The notes: generated by a model not told the origin, from the sequence alone. A stretch of DNA of 64,000 bases from Bacteroidota bacterium (GCA_016708785.1 JADJFC010000005.1:186001-250000), one strand, 5' to 3'; positions 20,745 through 32,097 are shown, counted from the first letter of the stretch. Program-made: numbers and translations.

Positions 20745-23700
20745 ATGAAAACCATTTCCAAACTCAGCTTTGTACTCTGCATTGCTTTGCTCTTCTCATG
20801 TTCAAGTCGTAACAAAATTGAGATCGCCAACAAGAATTTTGGTGAGGAAGTTCAGCTTCAACAGAACTTAGTATTCACTTTTAATAGAGCGATCGTTGCC
20901 GATTCATTATTCGAGATCTGGGATACGATTCCTTATGTAAAGTTTACTCCTGAAGTAGCCGGCAAATTTCGCTGGACATCGGCGGAGGAGTTGGTTTTTT
21001 CTCCGACGGTTGGATTTGCAGCTGCAACCGATTATACAATGCAGTTGCAAAAAGCCCTTGCTAAAAAAGCCGGAAGTGCTTTTGAAGTAGACAATGCCAA
21101 ATTGAGTTTCCATACTCCGTATTTGCAAATGACCAATGCCAACGGCTATTGGGCTGCTTCAATTACGAACCCTGGAATGGCAGCTTTGAAAGTGTCATTG
21201 GAATTCAATTACAAAGTTGATCCTGTAATGTTGTCGTCATTACTAAAGATCACGATGAAAGATGCTCCTGCAGTTTACCGGATGGAAACTTCCGCTCCTG
21301 CTGAAGTGATCACTGTCGTAATTGACAATCTTTCGCCGGAAGTTGCAGAGGAAATGCCATTGAAAGTTGTTATTGAAAAAGGATTGAGAATGGTAGAAAG
21401 CAAATACCAGACGACATTGGCATTTGAAAAAGCACTTTCTGTTCCATCGCCCGATAAATTGAAGATCAATGACGCTGTTGCTGAATATGAGAATCTACAA
21501 GCACGCGTACATATTTTCACAACGCAATCGATCGATCTTGCAACTGCACAACAATCTATTTCATTTGATCCTGCGATCAAGTTTACGGTTGAAGAAGCTT
21601 TCAGCGGATTTTATATCAACGGACCTTTCGTAAGTGGAACAAATTACCGTTTGGAAATTAGTGAAAAACTAAAGGGTTTTCTTGGAGGAAATCTGGAAAA
21701 CAAATACAGTACACAGGTCACTTTTGGCGAAATGGAGCCTGCTATTTCATTCGTGAATCAGAAAGGTGTTTACATGACTTCAAAAGGGACTCGCAATCTT
21801 GCTTTGAATGTTGTGAATATGCCAAAGGTCAATGTGCAGATCTATCGCATCTTTGAAAATAACATTCAGCATTATTTGCGCTCCGGTAGATATACAGACG
21901 GATATTATGATGATGAAGGCGATTATACAAATGGCGGCGTTCAATACAATACGTATGAAATGGACAAGTATTCAAATAAGATCCTTGATCGTGTATATGA
22001 AACGAAAGATCTGGCCGTATTGAATAATGTTCATCTATTGAATTTGTCATTCGATGATGTTGCAACTTACAAAGGAATTTATCTGGTGATCGCTTCATCA
22101 GTCAAAGACAACTGGATCCGTACAACAAAACTGGTTTCCGTTTCAGATATTGGTTTGATCGTAAAAGCGGTCGACGATGAGGTTTTGTGTTTTGCAAATT
22201 CCATTAAAACTGCCGAGGCCATGGGTGGTGTTTCAGTGAATCTGATGAGTACAAATAATCAGACGATTGCTACCTTAAAAACAAACAACGAAGGGATTGC
22301 AATCTTCAAAGACCTTAAATCGAAAGGCAAAGGATTTGTTGCATCTATGGTAACAGCTTCTATCGACAAAGATTTTAATTACGTGCTGTTCTCAGATACA
22401 CGTGTCGATGCATCTAGATTCGAAGTCGGCGGAAGAAGAGTAAATGAATCGCAATTGATGGCTTTCATTTATGGTGACAGAGACATCTATCGTCCGGGTG
22501 AAACCATTCATCTGAATACTGTCATCAGAACTGAACAATGGCAGGCATTAAATAATGTTCCTATAAAGATCAAATTAATTGCCCCTGATGGAAAAGAATT
22601 CAAAAGTGTCCGTGGACAATTGAATAAAGAGGGAGCATATTCAACTAATATTTTCATTCCCGGAGCTGCACTTACAGGTTCATATACAGCAGAAGTGTTT
22701 TCTTCGAACGATGTTTTGTTGAATTCAAAACAGATCTCTGTCGAAGAATTTATGCCGGATAGAATTGATGTAAAACTTGAATTGTCGAAGAAGGAAATGT
22801 TTGCCGGCGATAGTTTGAAAGCCACCATCACAGCAACTAACATGTTTGGTCCACCTGCAAGTGACAGAAAATACGAACTTCAGTTTACAGTCGATCGCGG
22901 GAATTTCTACAGTAAAAATTTCCCGCAGTATAATTTCAGTATTCAGACAGATAATAAATCTCCACTGACAACCGACGGAATTCGTGAAGGAAAGACCGAT
23001 GCAAAAGGAAGTGCAACAGAAACATTTGTTGCTCCTGCCGAATGGAATGATCAGGGATTGTTGTCTGTGAAGGCATTTGCAACAGTTACCGATGAAACAG
23101 GAAGACCGGTGAATCGTGCAGTGTCATTCCCAATCTTTACACAGAAAGAATTCTTCGGAATAAAAATGAATGATTTCTATGTCAATCGTGGCGAGAAATT
23201 TATTATTCCTTTGATCGTTACAGATAAAGATGGCAAAGCAACAAGTTCAGAAGCACACGTTCAGGTTGTTCGTTACGATTGGTATTCATCGTTGGAAAGA
23301 GACCAATACGGAAACAGATATCATTACATTTCGAAAAAGAAGGAAGTGCTATTGGCTGATCAGGTGATAACACTAACATCAAAGGGACATGATTTTTCAT
23401 ATGTACCGCGTGAATCCGGTGAATATGAGATCAGGATTCAGAAACCGGGTAGTTCAAGATTTGTTTCAAGTCAATTTTATGCTTATGGCTGGGGATATAC
23501 AAACAACACATCCTTCGAGGTGAATACGGAAGGGCAGATCGATATTCAAGCAGATAAAGAATCATATAGTGTTGGTGACAAAGCGAAATTTATCTTCAAA
23601 ACACCATTCAATGGAAAAGTTTTAGTGACAATTGAATGTGATAAAGTGATAGAAACACGCTATCTGAAAACAGATAACAGATCATGCTTCATTGAATTGC

Positions 23701-26160
23701 CTTTACGAGAAGGTTTCCTTCCGAACATTTATGTAACAGCAACCTTATTCCGTCCGGTCGATGATGGATCTATTCCATTGACTGTTGCTCACGGATTTTT
23801 ACCGGTAAAAGTGGAGAAAGCAAGTAATAAGTTGTCTGTTGCAATCAATTGTGTAGAAAAAATCAAGAAGCAGAACAAAGCAGACCATCAAATTAAAAAG
23901 TGCACCGAATACTGAATTTACAGTTTCAGTTGTCGACGAAGGAATTCTCGCACTTCGTCGTTATCAAACACCTAATCCCTATAATTATTTCTATCAGAAA
24001 AAAGCATTAATGGTGGATGGATATGATGTGTATGCTTCGTTACTGCCTGATCTTAAACTTCGTCGCTCATCGACCGGCGGTGATATGGATATGAAAATGG
24101 CAATGGCCATGGATAAGCGTGTGAATCCATTGACAAATAAAAGAGTGAAATTGGTTTCGTTATGGAGTGGTATTATGAAAACCGATGCCAATGGTGAAGC
24201 GAATTATTCAATTGACATCCCTCAATTCTCAGGTGATCTTCGCGTAATGGCTTGCGCTTACAAAAGTGGATCATTTGGAAGCAGTGACAAACATATTAAA
24301 GTTGCTGATCCTGTTGTGATCAGTCCATCGATACCACGTTTCTTATCACCCGGCGATTCACTTGTCATGCCTGTCACGCTAACGAATACAACGAATAAGC
24401 CCGCAAATGCATCGACAACAGTAAAGGTATCCGGTTCATTGGTGATTAATGGTCCGAGTAAACAAGATTGTGTGATCCCTGCTAATGGCGAAAAGAAAGT
24501 AACGTTCTCAATCGTTGCTCCGCCTTCAATGGGCTTGGCGAAAATTGTTGTATCAGTCAATTCAATGAATGAGACATTTAATGATAGCACCGATATAACT
24601 ATTCGTCCGGCAACTACTCTAGTGAAGAAAAGTCTGAATGGAGAAATCCAGGGAACAGGAACAATTTCACTTCAGCATGAATTTATTCCGTCATCGGCTT
24701 CAGCAGTTGTGACGGTGAGTTCGAATCCAATGGTGAAGTTGGGTAAATCGCTTAGTTACCTGATCGGTTATCCATATGGTTGTGTTGAACAGACGACTTC
24801 GAAAGCATTTCCGCAGATCTATTTTTCTGATCTGGTGAAGAACATGCGATTTGGAAATTCTTCAGGAGAAAGTCCGGTGGAAAATGTTCAGGCAGCAATT
24901 GTGAAATTGCAGGGGATGCAAATTTATAACGGCGCCTTGAGTTACTGGCCGGGAAATTCAGATGAAAGTTGGTGGGGAACTGCCTATGCAACACATTTCC
25001 TTGCTGAATCGAAAAAGGCAGGATATGAAGTCAATCAGGAAGTGATCAATCGATGTTTGTTGTACATGGGACAAAAAGTTAAGGAACATCAGATGGAAAG
25101 CGATTACTATTATTGGGATTATATGAACGTCGTTAAGAATCGTAAGATCTATAAGAAAGAGAATATCTATTCTTTATTCTTAATGGCGATGTATGGAAAA
25201 GCCGATATTTCCTCAATGAACTTCTTTAAATCGCAAGTTGATATGTTGGCATTAGATTCACGCTATATGCTTGCATGTACATATCTGGCGATCGGCGAAA
25301 GAAAAACATATGAGCAATTGTTACCAAAGGCATTTGAAGGTGAGCAATCCAAACATTCTTTTGGTGGGAGTTTCTATTCTTATCTGAGAGATGAAGCACT
25401 TGCATTGAATGTATTGCTGGATGTTGATCCTGACAATGTTCAGATCCCGATCATGGTTCGCCACATTTCGCAGCAATTGAACAGAATGGATTACATCAAC
25501 ACTCAGGAAGCGGCTTATTCATTCCTTGCCTTAGGTAAATTTACTCGAAGACTTTCAAAAGAGAATGTGACTGCAACTATTTCTGTTGACGGAAAAGTTG
25601 TCGGTGACTTCAAAGGGCAAGAGCTTGTTTTGAAAAAAGGAATTGCAGGGAAGACGCTCAACGTGACTACAAACGGAAAACTATTTTTCTTTGCAGAGAT
25701 CAGCGGGATAAATGCAAAAGGCGATGTGAAAGAAGAAGACAAGTTTATTAAAGCACGTAAGTCATTCTTCAATCGATTCGGTCAGCCTATTAATCCTTCT
25801 AATGTTAAGCAAGGTGATTTAATAGCAGTGAAACTGACCTTGGAGAATTCGGAAAAATCCAAAGTGGAAAACATTGCTTTGGCAGACATTCTTCCTGCTG
25901 GATTTGAAATTGAAAATTCGAGAATAGGAGAAGTAGCCGACATGAATTGGATAAAAGATCAGGCATTTGAAGATTATTTGGATGTGCGCGATGATCGCAT
26001 CACATTCTTTACTCATGCTGAACTAAAACCGCGTTCATTCTATTATCTGGTTCGCGCCGTTTCGACTGGAACATTTAAAATGGGGCCGGTATCTGCGGAT
26101 GCAATGTATAATGGCGAGTATCATTCATATCACGGAGCACAGACGATTATTGTGCGTTAG
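20745..26160 (+). CDS. Bacterial alpha-2-macroglobulin lipoprotein, one frameshift
   Basis: Large periplasmic protease trap of about 1805 residues. The N-terminus MKTISKLSFVLCIALLFSCSS is a lipoprotein signal with the acylated Cys at 19. Macroglobulin domains fill the first 1000 residues (for example FIYGDRDIYRPGETIHLNT). One indel near 23862 shifts the frame; correction continues into TEFTVSVVDEGILALRRY. A methionine- and lysine-rich bait-like stretch (DMDMKMAMAMDKRVNP) lies near 24090. The thioester motif CVEQ (24781-24792, in GYPYGCVEQTTS) is intact, so covalent capture of attacking proteases is expected. As in enterobacteria (yfhM-pbpC), penicillin-binding protein 1C follows directly, suggesting joint defence and repair of the envelope. 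Confidence 0.93.
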
Positions 26161-26180
26161 TTTCAGACGAGCACATATTT

Positions 26181-26262
26181 AGGTCAAAGGTCAAGGGTCC
26201 CCATAGGGGCAAACAAAAGGTTAGTAATGCAGCGTTGACCTTTGACCTTTGACCCTTGACCT
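26181..26262. repeat. GGTCAAAGG hairpin repeat, copy 4
   Basis: AGGTCAAAGGTCAAGGGTC pairs with GACCCTTGACCT; an inner CCCCATAGGGG palindrome lies in the loop region. It fills almost the whole gap between the macroglobulin gene and pbpC. Confidence 0.8.
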
Positions 26263-26271
26263 AATTAAAAG

Positions 26272-28605
26272 ATGATCAAACCAAACAGATTGAAAAGAAA
26301 GCTATCCAGGTGGGCCGAGTTCGCCCTCTTCTGTGCGTTTTGCTTTTTCTTTCTTTTTTTTCTGATGAATATCGTTTTTCCATTGCGTGAAAAAATTCCC
26401 TATTCGCAGCAGATCGTCGCATCCGATAAAACTTTAATGTATGCATTTTTAAGTGCTGATGACAAATGGCGAATGCTCGTTCAGCCGGAAGAGATCAATC
26501 AGCAACTTCGAAAAGCAATCATTTATAAAGAAGACAGATACTTTTATTATCATTTTGGAGTCAATCCAATTGCTATTCTGCGTGCTGCATTCAACAATAC
26601 AATATATCAGCGCAGAACTTCAGGAGCGAGTACGATTACCATGCAAGTTGCACGATTAATGTATCCGAAGAAGCGGACATACTTGAATAAGTTCACGGAA
26701 ATGTTTCGTTCATTTCAACTGGAGTGGAAATATTCAAAGGAAGAGATTCTGAACTTGTATTTCAATCTGGTTCCTTATGGTGGAAATATAGAAGGCGTAA
26801 AGGCTGCTTCGTTGATCTATTTTGGACGAAAGCCTGATAAGATGTCGTTGGCGCAGATCGTTTCGCTGGCCATCATTCCAAATCGTCCCGGAACATTACG
26901 TCCGGGGACAAATACCGATGAACTTGTGAAAGCGCGCAACAAATGGTTACAGAAAATGAAAGTCGATAAATTGTTTTCTGACGAGTTGATCGATGATGCA
27001 CTGAATGAACCGATCGATGCTAAACGATCAGAACTGCCGAAATTTGCGCCGCACTTTTCGTTACGGATGCACAATCAATATCCTGATATGCCAATTGTTT
27101 ATACGAACATCAATCTGCATCATCAGCAACAGTTGAATACAATTGCGGAAAAATATTCAAAGCGCTTGCATGGTTATGGAATTTACAATGCATCAGTGAT
27201 GATACTTAACAATCGAACACATACTGTTGAAGCCTATCTTGGTTCCGCCGATTTCGCTGACATGCTTCACAGCGGTCAAGTCGATGGAGTAGTGGCAGTA
27301 CGTTCTCCGGGCTCAACTTTGAAGCCATTGGTCTATTCAATTGCATTTGATAACGGATTGATGACTCCCAAAAGTATGATTGCTGATGTTCCCGTAAATT
27401 TTGATGGCTATGCACCGGAAAATTATAATTCCAAATTCAATGGCAATGTTACAATTGAATATGCTTTGGCAAATTCACTTAACATTCCCGCAGTAAAAAC
27501 GCTGAACATGGTTGGTATCCGGTCGCTTACTGATAAAATGAAGCTCGCAGGATTCGGTCAGGTTTTACATTCAGAGGGATCGATCGGTTTGTCGGTTGTA
27601 TTAGGAGGGTGTGGTGTTAAGCTCGAAGAAATGACAACATTGTTCAGTGCATTTGCAAATGGTGGTAAGTTTTATCGCCCGCATTTTTTGCAATCAGATA
27701 CACTAAATGCACCTGTTCAACTTATGACACCGGCGGCGGCCTACATGACAGCAGATATTTTATCGCAAGTGAATCGTCCGGAGTTGCCGACTGATGTGGC
27801 AAGTTCAGCAATGCACATTCCAAAGATCGCATGGAAGACAGGAACTTCTTATGGACGAAGGGATGCATGGAGTATCGGTTTCAATAGTGACTATACTATA
27901 GGAGTGTGGCTTGGAAATTTTTCCGGCGAAGGAGTTCCTGAATTGACAGGAGCAGAAATGGCAACTCCCCTTTTGTTTGAATTGTTCAATGCCATTGATT
28001 ACAATTCAGCAAAAAGCAGAATAGTTTCTCCGGAAGACCTTGACTTCCGGTTGGTGTGTTCTGAAAGTGGAATGTTGCCCGAAGATAATTGTTTAAATCG
28101 GGTGATCAATTATTACATTCCACAAGTTACTTCCATTCGTCGATGCGATCATCTGAAAAAAGTGTTCATCAATTCCGATTCGACATTCTCTTATTATACC
28201 TCATGCTTGCCTGCGAATGGATATAAAACAGCAGAATATCCAAATTTAGACCCTGATATTCTTTCTTATTATGAGTCAGAAAAAATATCGTATCGCAAGA
28301 TCCCGCCTCATAATCCAAAGTGTGAAAGAGTTTTCACTGAATTCGAACCAAGAATAACTTCCTTGTTGAACAAAAAGGAATATACCGTTGAACGCGATGA
28401 AAAGCATCCGCCTCAATTATTATTGGCCGCAAATGTTTCCAATGATGTAAGTCAAGTTTACTGGTATATCAACGATCGTTTTTATAAATCAGCCATGACC
28501 GGCGAGGACGTTTTTTTTGTTCCTGAAGTGGGAAAAATCAAGATTTCATGCAGCGATGATAAGGGAAGGAACAGTAATATTGCCATTACAGTGAAGGATT
28601 TTTGA
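26272..28605 (+). CDS. pbpC: Penicillin-binding protein 1C
   Basis: Bifunctional peptidoglycan synthase anchored in the inner membrane, 777 residues. One N-terminal membrane helix (about 15-37). Glycosyltransferase domain: IYKEDRYFYYHFGVNP with the catalytic Glu87, and GASTITMQVARL. Transpeptidase domain: SPGSTLKPLVY (nucleophile Ser348), ANSLNIPAV (SxN) and KTGTSYGRRDAWS (KTG at 522). The C-terminal domain of about 90 residues (LAANVSNDVSQVYWYINDRF) is the BiPBP_C module specific to PBP1C. Intact frame. Only 112 bases separate it from the macroglobulin gene, and this pair is widely conserved. Confidence 0.95.
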   Translation: MIKPNRLKRKLSRWAEFALFCAFCFFFLFFLMNIVFPLREKIPYSQQIVASDKTLMYAFLSADDKWRMLVQPEEINQQLRKAIIYKEDRYFYYHFGVNPIAILRAAFNNTIYQRRTSGASTITMQVARLMYPKKRTYLNKFTEMFRSFQLEWKYSKEEILNLYFNLVPYGGNIEGVKAASLIYFGRKPDKMSLAQIVSLAIIPNRPGTLRPGTNTDELVKARNKWLQKMKVDKLFSDELIDDALNEPIDAKRSELPKFAPHFSLRMHNQYPDMPIVYTNINLHHQQQLNTIAEKYSKRLHGYGIYNASVMILNNRTHTVEAYLGSADFADMLHSGQVDGVVAVRSPGSTLKPLVYSIAFDNGLMTPKSMIADVPVNFDGYAPENYNSKFNGNVTIEYALANSLNIPAVKTLNMVGIRSLTDKMKLAGFGQVLHSEGSIGLSVVLGGCGVKLEEMTTLFSAFANGGKFYRPHFLQSDTLNAPVQLMTPAAAYMTADILSQVNRPELPTDVASSAMHIPKIAWKTGTSYGRRDAWSIGFNSDYTIGVWLGNFSGEGVPELTGAEMATPLLFELFNAIDYNSAKSRIVSPEDLDFRLVCSESGMLPEDNCLNRVINYYIPQVTSIRRCDHLKKVFINSDSTFSYYTSCLPANGYKTAEYPNLDPDILSYYESEKISYRKIPPHNPKCERVFTEFEPRITSLLNKKEYTVERDEKHPPQLLLAANVSNDVSQVYWYINDRFYKSAMTGEDVFFVPEVGKIKISCSDDKGRNSNIAITVKDF

Positions 28606-28639
28606 TTTCCATCCGCTCCGGATTTTCACAACTTCAGCC

Positions 28640-28688
28640 GTTCCGGATTTATAATCCGGAACCCCCGTGCTGCGGATTTTTAATCCGC
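28640..28688. repeat. Twin-hairpin repeat, copy 1
   Basis: Two adjacent hairpins: GTTCCGGAT/ATCCGGAAC with an AT loop, then CCCCCGTGCT and GCGGATT/AATCCGC. Follows the pbpC stop. Near-identical copies lie at 30411 and 31053. Confidence 0.85.
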
Positions 28689-28743
28689 CATTTATGACAT
28701 TAGTTTGTAGAACGTTTCGGTAATTTGTCATAACTTGCTTCTA

Positions 28744-30372
28744 ATGAAGTTTTTTGCAACGACATTATTATTCATTGGACTGAATACCTTTTCAGGATAT
28801 GGTCAATTGATTGTTGACACAACATTGACTCCGGAATTTCTAGTGAATAATATTTTGCTTGGGCCCGGCGTTGTTGCAAGTAATATTCAATTCACAGGAC
28901 AACAAAAAGCATCAGGATATTTTCAAGGCGGTGTAAGCAATCTGGGATTGAATTCAGGAATTGTACTAACAACCGGTCGGGCAACCGATGCAATTGGACC
29001 CAATGATAATCCGGCAAAATCATTTGTGAACCAATCGCCGGGTGATCCGTTGCTTGATGCATTATTCAATCAGAATACAATGGAAGCATGTCGGCTGGAA
29101 TTTGATTTCGTTCCATCTTCTGATTCCGTCAGGTTCAGATATGTTTTTGCTTCTGAAGAATATTCTGAAGGTGTATGCACTCCGTACAATGACATCTTTG
29201 GTTTTTATATCAGTGGCCCCGGGATAACGGGAGTTCAAAATCTTGCACTGATACCGAATACCAATATTCCTGTTTCTATTAGTTCTGTCAATGGTGGAAT
29301 TCTTGGCGATTCAATCTATGGACCAAATCCTGCATATCCTTATTGTCATTTAGGAAACACTGCATATTATGTTGACAATACAAATGGCTTAACAGTTCAA
29401 TACGATGGTTTGACAGTTGTTCTCGAAGCAAAATCGCTTGTAATTCCATGTGAGACCTATCATATAATTATGGTTGTCGCAGAAGCAAATGATCCGACAT
29501 TCGATACAGGTGTTTTTATAGAAGCCGGTAGTTTTAATAGTCAATATATTAATGTGTCAACATTACCTGAAGTAACCGGAGCGACAATAGATTCTGCTGT
29601 TGGCGAAGGATGCAGTAAAGCGATTATTCATTTCGAAAGGTATGATGATTTGAGTTTTCCCAGAACATTGTCTTATATATTAAGTGGTACTGCTTCAGCA
29701 ACGGATTATACACTGAATTCACCATCGATAAACTTTTTACCGGGTCAAAAAGTTTTTGATCTGGAAGTGAGTCCTGTTTTTGACAACTTGAATGAAGGCA
29801 TTGAAGAGGTGACGATCGACCTCATTGCCGACTTCACTGTCTGTTCAATTTTCCCGCAGCCGCGTTGTACAATTAAGATTACAGATCTTCCAAAGCTGAG
29901 TATTGCAGCCGGCAATGATACTTCGATTGCATGTGGAGCAGGGGAGGTGCAATTAAGTGCACAAGCTTTCGGTGGATATGGAAATGATTACAGTTATCAA
30001 TGGACATGGCAGAGTGGCTCTTCCGATTTTCAAACAATAGATGTAACTATAGAAGAGTATACAATCTTTGAAGTAGCAGCTACCGATACATGCGGACTTC
30101 AATTCAGTTCGGATGATGTTAGAGTATATTGTGGAATTTTTGTACCGAATACAATTACTCCAAATGGAGATGGTATCAATGATGTATTAACGATCTTTAA
30201 TGGAAAAGGAAGTTCAGTAAATATTTTTGACCGCTGGGGAAATGTGATTTATAATAATCCCAATTACGATGATTCGTGGTCAGCGATCGGAGTTATGGAA
30301 GGAGTTTACAATCTTCAGATCACTTTGAAAGAAGATAAGGTCATCAATCGGATCTTGAATGTGATTCGGTAG
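28744..30372 (+). CDS. Secreted choice-of-anchor-L protein with T9SS type B sorting domain
   Basis: About 542 residues. Signal peptide MKFFATTLLFIGLNTFSGYG; then the choice-of-anchor L domain (LTPEFLVNNILLGPGVVASN, SGIVLTTGRATDAIGPNDN, FRYVFASEEYSEGVC, NDIFGFYISGPGI); then a Calx-beta/Ig-like part (ASATDYTLNSPSINFLPGQ); finally the CHU_C domain FVPNTITPNGDGINDVLTIF, VNIFDRWGNVIYNN and YNLQITLKEDK. Expected to reach the cell surface through T9SS. ATG 28744 is chosen over TTG 28735 because it gives a normal signal peptide. Twin-hairpin repeats sit on both sides of the gene. Ligand or role unknown. Confidence 0.9.
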   Translation: MKFFATTLLFIGLNTFSGYGQLIVDTTLTPEFLVNNILLGPGVVASNIQFTGQQKASGYFQGGVSNLGLNSGIVLTTGRATDAIGPNDNPAKSFVNQSPGDPLLDALFNQNTMEACRLEFDFVPSSDSVRFRYVFASEEYSEGVCTPYNDIFGFYISGPGITGVQNLALIPNTNIPVSISSVNGGILGDSIYGPNPAYPYCHLGNTAYYVDNTNGLTVQYDGLTVVLEAKSLVIPCETYHIIMVVAEANDPTFDTGVFIEAGSFNSQYINVSTLPEVTGATIDSAVGEGCSKAIIHFERYDDLSFPRTLSYILSGTASATDYTLNSPSINFLPGQKVFDLEVSPVFDNLNEGIEEVTIDLIADFTVCSIFPQPRCTIKITDLPKLSIAAGNDTSIACGAGEVQLSAQAFGGYGNDYSYQWTWQSGSSDFQTIDVTIEEYTIFEVAATDTCGLQFSSDDVRVYCGIFVPNTITPNGDGINDVLTIFNGKGSSVNIFDRWGNVIYNNPNYDDSWSAIGVMEGVYNLQITLKEDKVINRILNVIR

Positions 30373-30410
30373 CGAGATTATTTTCAGCTGTTCAGGATTT
30401 ATGATCAGCC

Positions 30411-30459
30411 GTTCCGGATTTTTAATCCGGAACCCCCATGCTGCGGATTTTTAATCCGC
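30411..30459. repeat. Twin-hairpin repeat, copy 2
   Basis: Same arrangement as copy 1 with CCCCCATGCT between the hairpins and one base change in the first loop. A partial GCTGTTCAGGATTTATGATC precursor-like stretch lies just upstream. Confidence 0.85.
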
Positions 30460-30578
30460 ATAGTTATCTAAAATTTAAATTGAATTATTTCCCCTAAATT
30501 CGTATTCAAATCAGAATTCTAGTCACTAATTTCTAATTTCAAATCTCTAGTTTCGAATCCTAACAACGAACAAATAAA

Positions 30579-31022
30579 ATGGACATCAGCATCAACACCC
30601 CCGCTCTTCTTTTCCCGGCCATAAGTTTGATCATGCTGGCATTTGGAAATAGGTTTCTGGCCATCTCAAACCGGATTCGGAATTTGCATGATAGGTACAA
30701 TGCAAATACTGCAGACAAGAATTTGATCATTCACGGTCAAATTAAAAGTTTGCGGTATCGTTTACGATTGATCAAGAACATGCAGATCCTTGGAATCTCC
30801 AGTTTTTTACTTGCCATCGTGACCATGTATCTGATTTACATTGAGCGAATGGAATTGGCACATTTCGCATTTGCATTTTCCTTGATCCTTTTCACCGCTT
30901 CCTTATTAGTTTCATTGCTCGAAATCCATCTCAGCACAAAAGCACTCGAATTGGAGTTGAGTGATATAGAAGGATTAGAAGAGACAGGATTGGTGGATTA
31001 TCTTAAGAAGAAATTTGATTAA
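30579..31022 (+). CDS. DUF2721 family membrane protein
   Basis: 147 residues with an N-terminal hydrophobic segment (TPALLFPAISLIMLAFGNRF), a charged cytoplasmic helix (ISNRIRNLHDRYNAN) and two further membrane helices at about 70-90 and 97-118. The TPALLFPAISL opening and NRFLAISNRIR are typical of DUF2721 proteins. Function is unknown. Stands alone between twin-hairpin repeats; its stop is about 30 bases before copy 3. Confidence 0.85.
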   Translation: MDISINTPALLFPAISLIMLAFGNRFLAISNRIRNLHDRYNANTADKNLIIHGQIKSLRYRLRLIKNMQILGISSFLLAIVTMYLIYIERMELAHFAFAFSLILFTASLLVSLLEIHLSTKALELELSDIEGLEETGLVDYLKKKFD

Positions 31023-31052
31023 CAGTCGTTCCGGATATGCGATCGTGCAGCC

Positions 31053-31101
31053 GTTCCGGATTTATAATCCGGAACCCCCGTGCTGCGGATTTTTAATCCG
31101 C
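31053..31101. repeat. Twin-hairpin repeat, copy 3
   Basis: Same sequence as copy 1, including CCCCCGTGCT. The second hairpin overlaps the place where the extended frame of the dipeptide epimerase (minus strand) would stop at 31093. Confidence 0.85.
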
Positions 31102-31158
31102 CATCGAATTACGAAACGACAACACCCCATTCTTCTCATCAATCATCCCAAACGGTTC

Positions 31159-32097
31159 CTACTTCAATAAAATAAAACTATATAAATCCGCATAATCCGT
31201 CATCGCACACAAATTCATCGCTGATGAAATACCAAGTGAAGTCTCGACCATGCAGCCGATCATTGTTTTCATATTGTGCTGGCGAGCTTCTTTAAGTAGT
31301 CTTAATCCATTCATATATCCGCCTGCTTTCATTAATTTCATATTTATGCCGTCAAACGATTTTTTTAGTTCGGAGAAGTCTGCAGTGTCTGTAATCACCT
31401 CATCGGCCATCATAATAAATGGAGAGTGTTTTTTTAGATACTCGGATTCAGCTTTCATTGTTGATGGAAGTGGTTGTTCAACGAAGACAATTGGAATTTT
31501 TTTAATTTTTTCAATCCAAAGAATACATTGCTCGACATCTTTGAATGCTTCATTGGCATCGACCATGATTGGTTGATCACAGAATGAAATTAGCTCAGTG
31601 AGCGAGTCAAACGCATCATCGGCATTAACTTTAAGTTTGATGTAAGGAAAGCGTTTCAGGTTATTCTCAATGAAAAATTTCTTAAGCAGACCGGTTTCCA
31701 TGATCGGAATAGTGTAAGAAGTTGGTATCGGACCGGGAGATGGAATATTTAAAAGTTCGGGAACAGATTTCTTTTCTGATTTAGATCGATAATGAAACCA
31801 TGCCGATTCAATTGCAAATGCCAGCGCATGAGAAGCCGAACTATCTTTAATTGCATTGTGGATCGATGTGAGCGCATCAGAATTGGTGCCGAGTATCTTT
31901 ACAAAGCGATTGAATTCATCAACACAAGCCTCAGCTGATTCGTTGTAACGAACATTCTGTGCTCCTTCTCCTTTGCCGGAGATGTTCCCGTCAGATACGG
32001 TTACAATTATGTTTTTCTTGAAATCTGTTGCATTTCGCGCGATTTTCCACGTATATTTTAAATCGAGATGGATTATTTCAATGGACCAATGGAGCAT
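31159..32097 (-). CDS. Dipeptide epimerase (enolase superfamily), early stop
   Basis: L-Ala-D/L-Glu epimerase-like enzyme, probably in muropeptide recycling or dipeptide use. Catalytic and metal residues are seen: the KLKV motif (FPYIKLKVNADD), MVDANEAF, FVEQPLPSTMKAE, MMADEV and the second catalytic Lys in INMKLMKAGGYMNGLRLL. The frame ends at TAG 31159 after ADLYSFILLK. Without that codon it would continue in the same frame with EPFGMIDEKNGVLSFRNSMA to TAA at 31093, matching the conserved DPFG-type end of the family. Either a substitution made the stop, or it is a base-call error. The active site itself is complete. Confidence 0.9.
   Translation of the reverse strand: MLHWSIEIIHLDLKYTWKIARNATDFKKNIIVTVSDGNISGKGEGAQNVRYNESAEACVDEFNRFVKILGTNSDALTSIHNAIKDSSASHALAFAIESAWFHYRSKSEKKSVPELLNIPSPGPIPTSYTIPIMETGLLKKFFIENNLKRFPYIKLKVNADDAFDSLTELISFCDQPIMVDANEAFKDVEQCILWIEKIKKIPIVFVEQPLPSTMKAESEYLKKHSPFIMMADEVITDTADFSELKKSFDGINMKLMKAGGYMNGLRLLKEARQHNMKTMIGCMVETSLGISSAMNLCAMTDYADLYSFILLK

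Noticed and set aside
31159..32097. Alternative reading as muconate cycloisomerase
   Set aside because: Same superfamily, but the KLK motif spacing and small size with the INMKLMKAGG segment fit dipeptide epimerases better, and no aromatic pathway genes are near.
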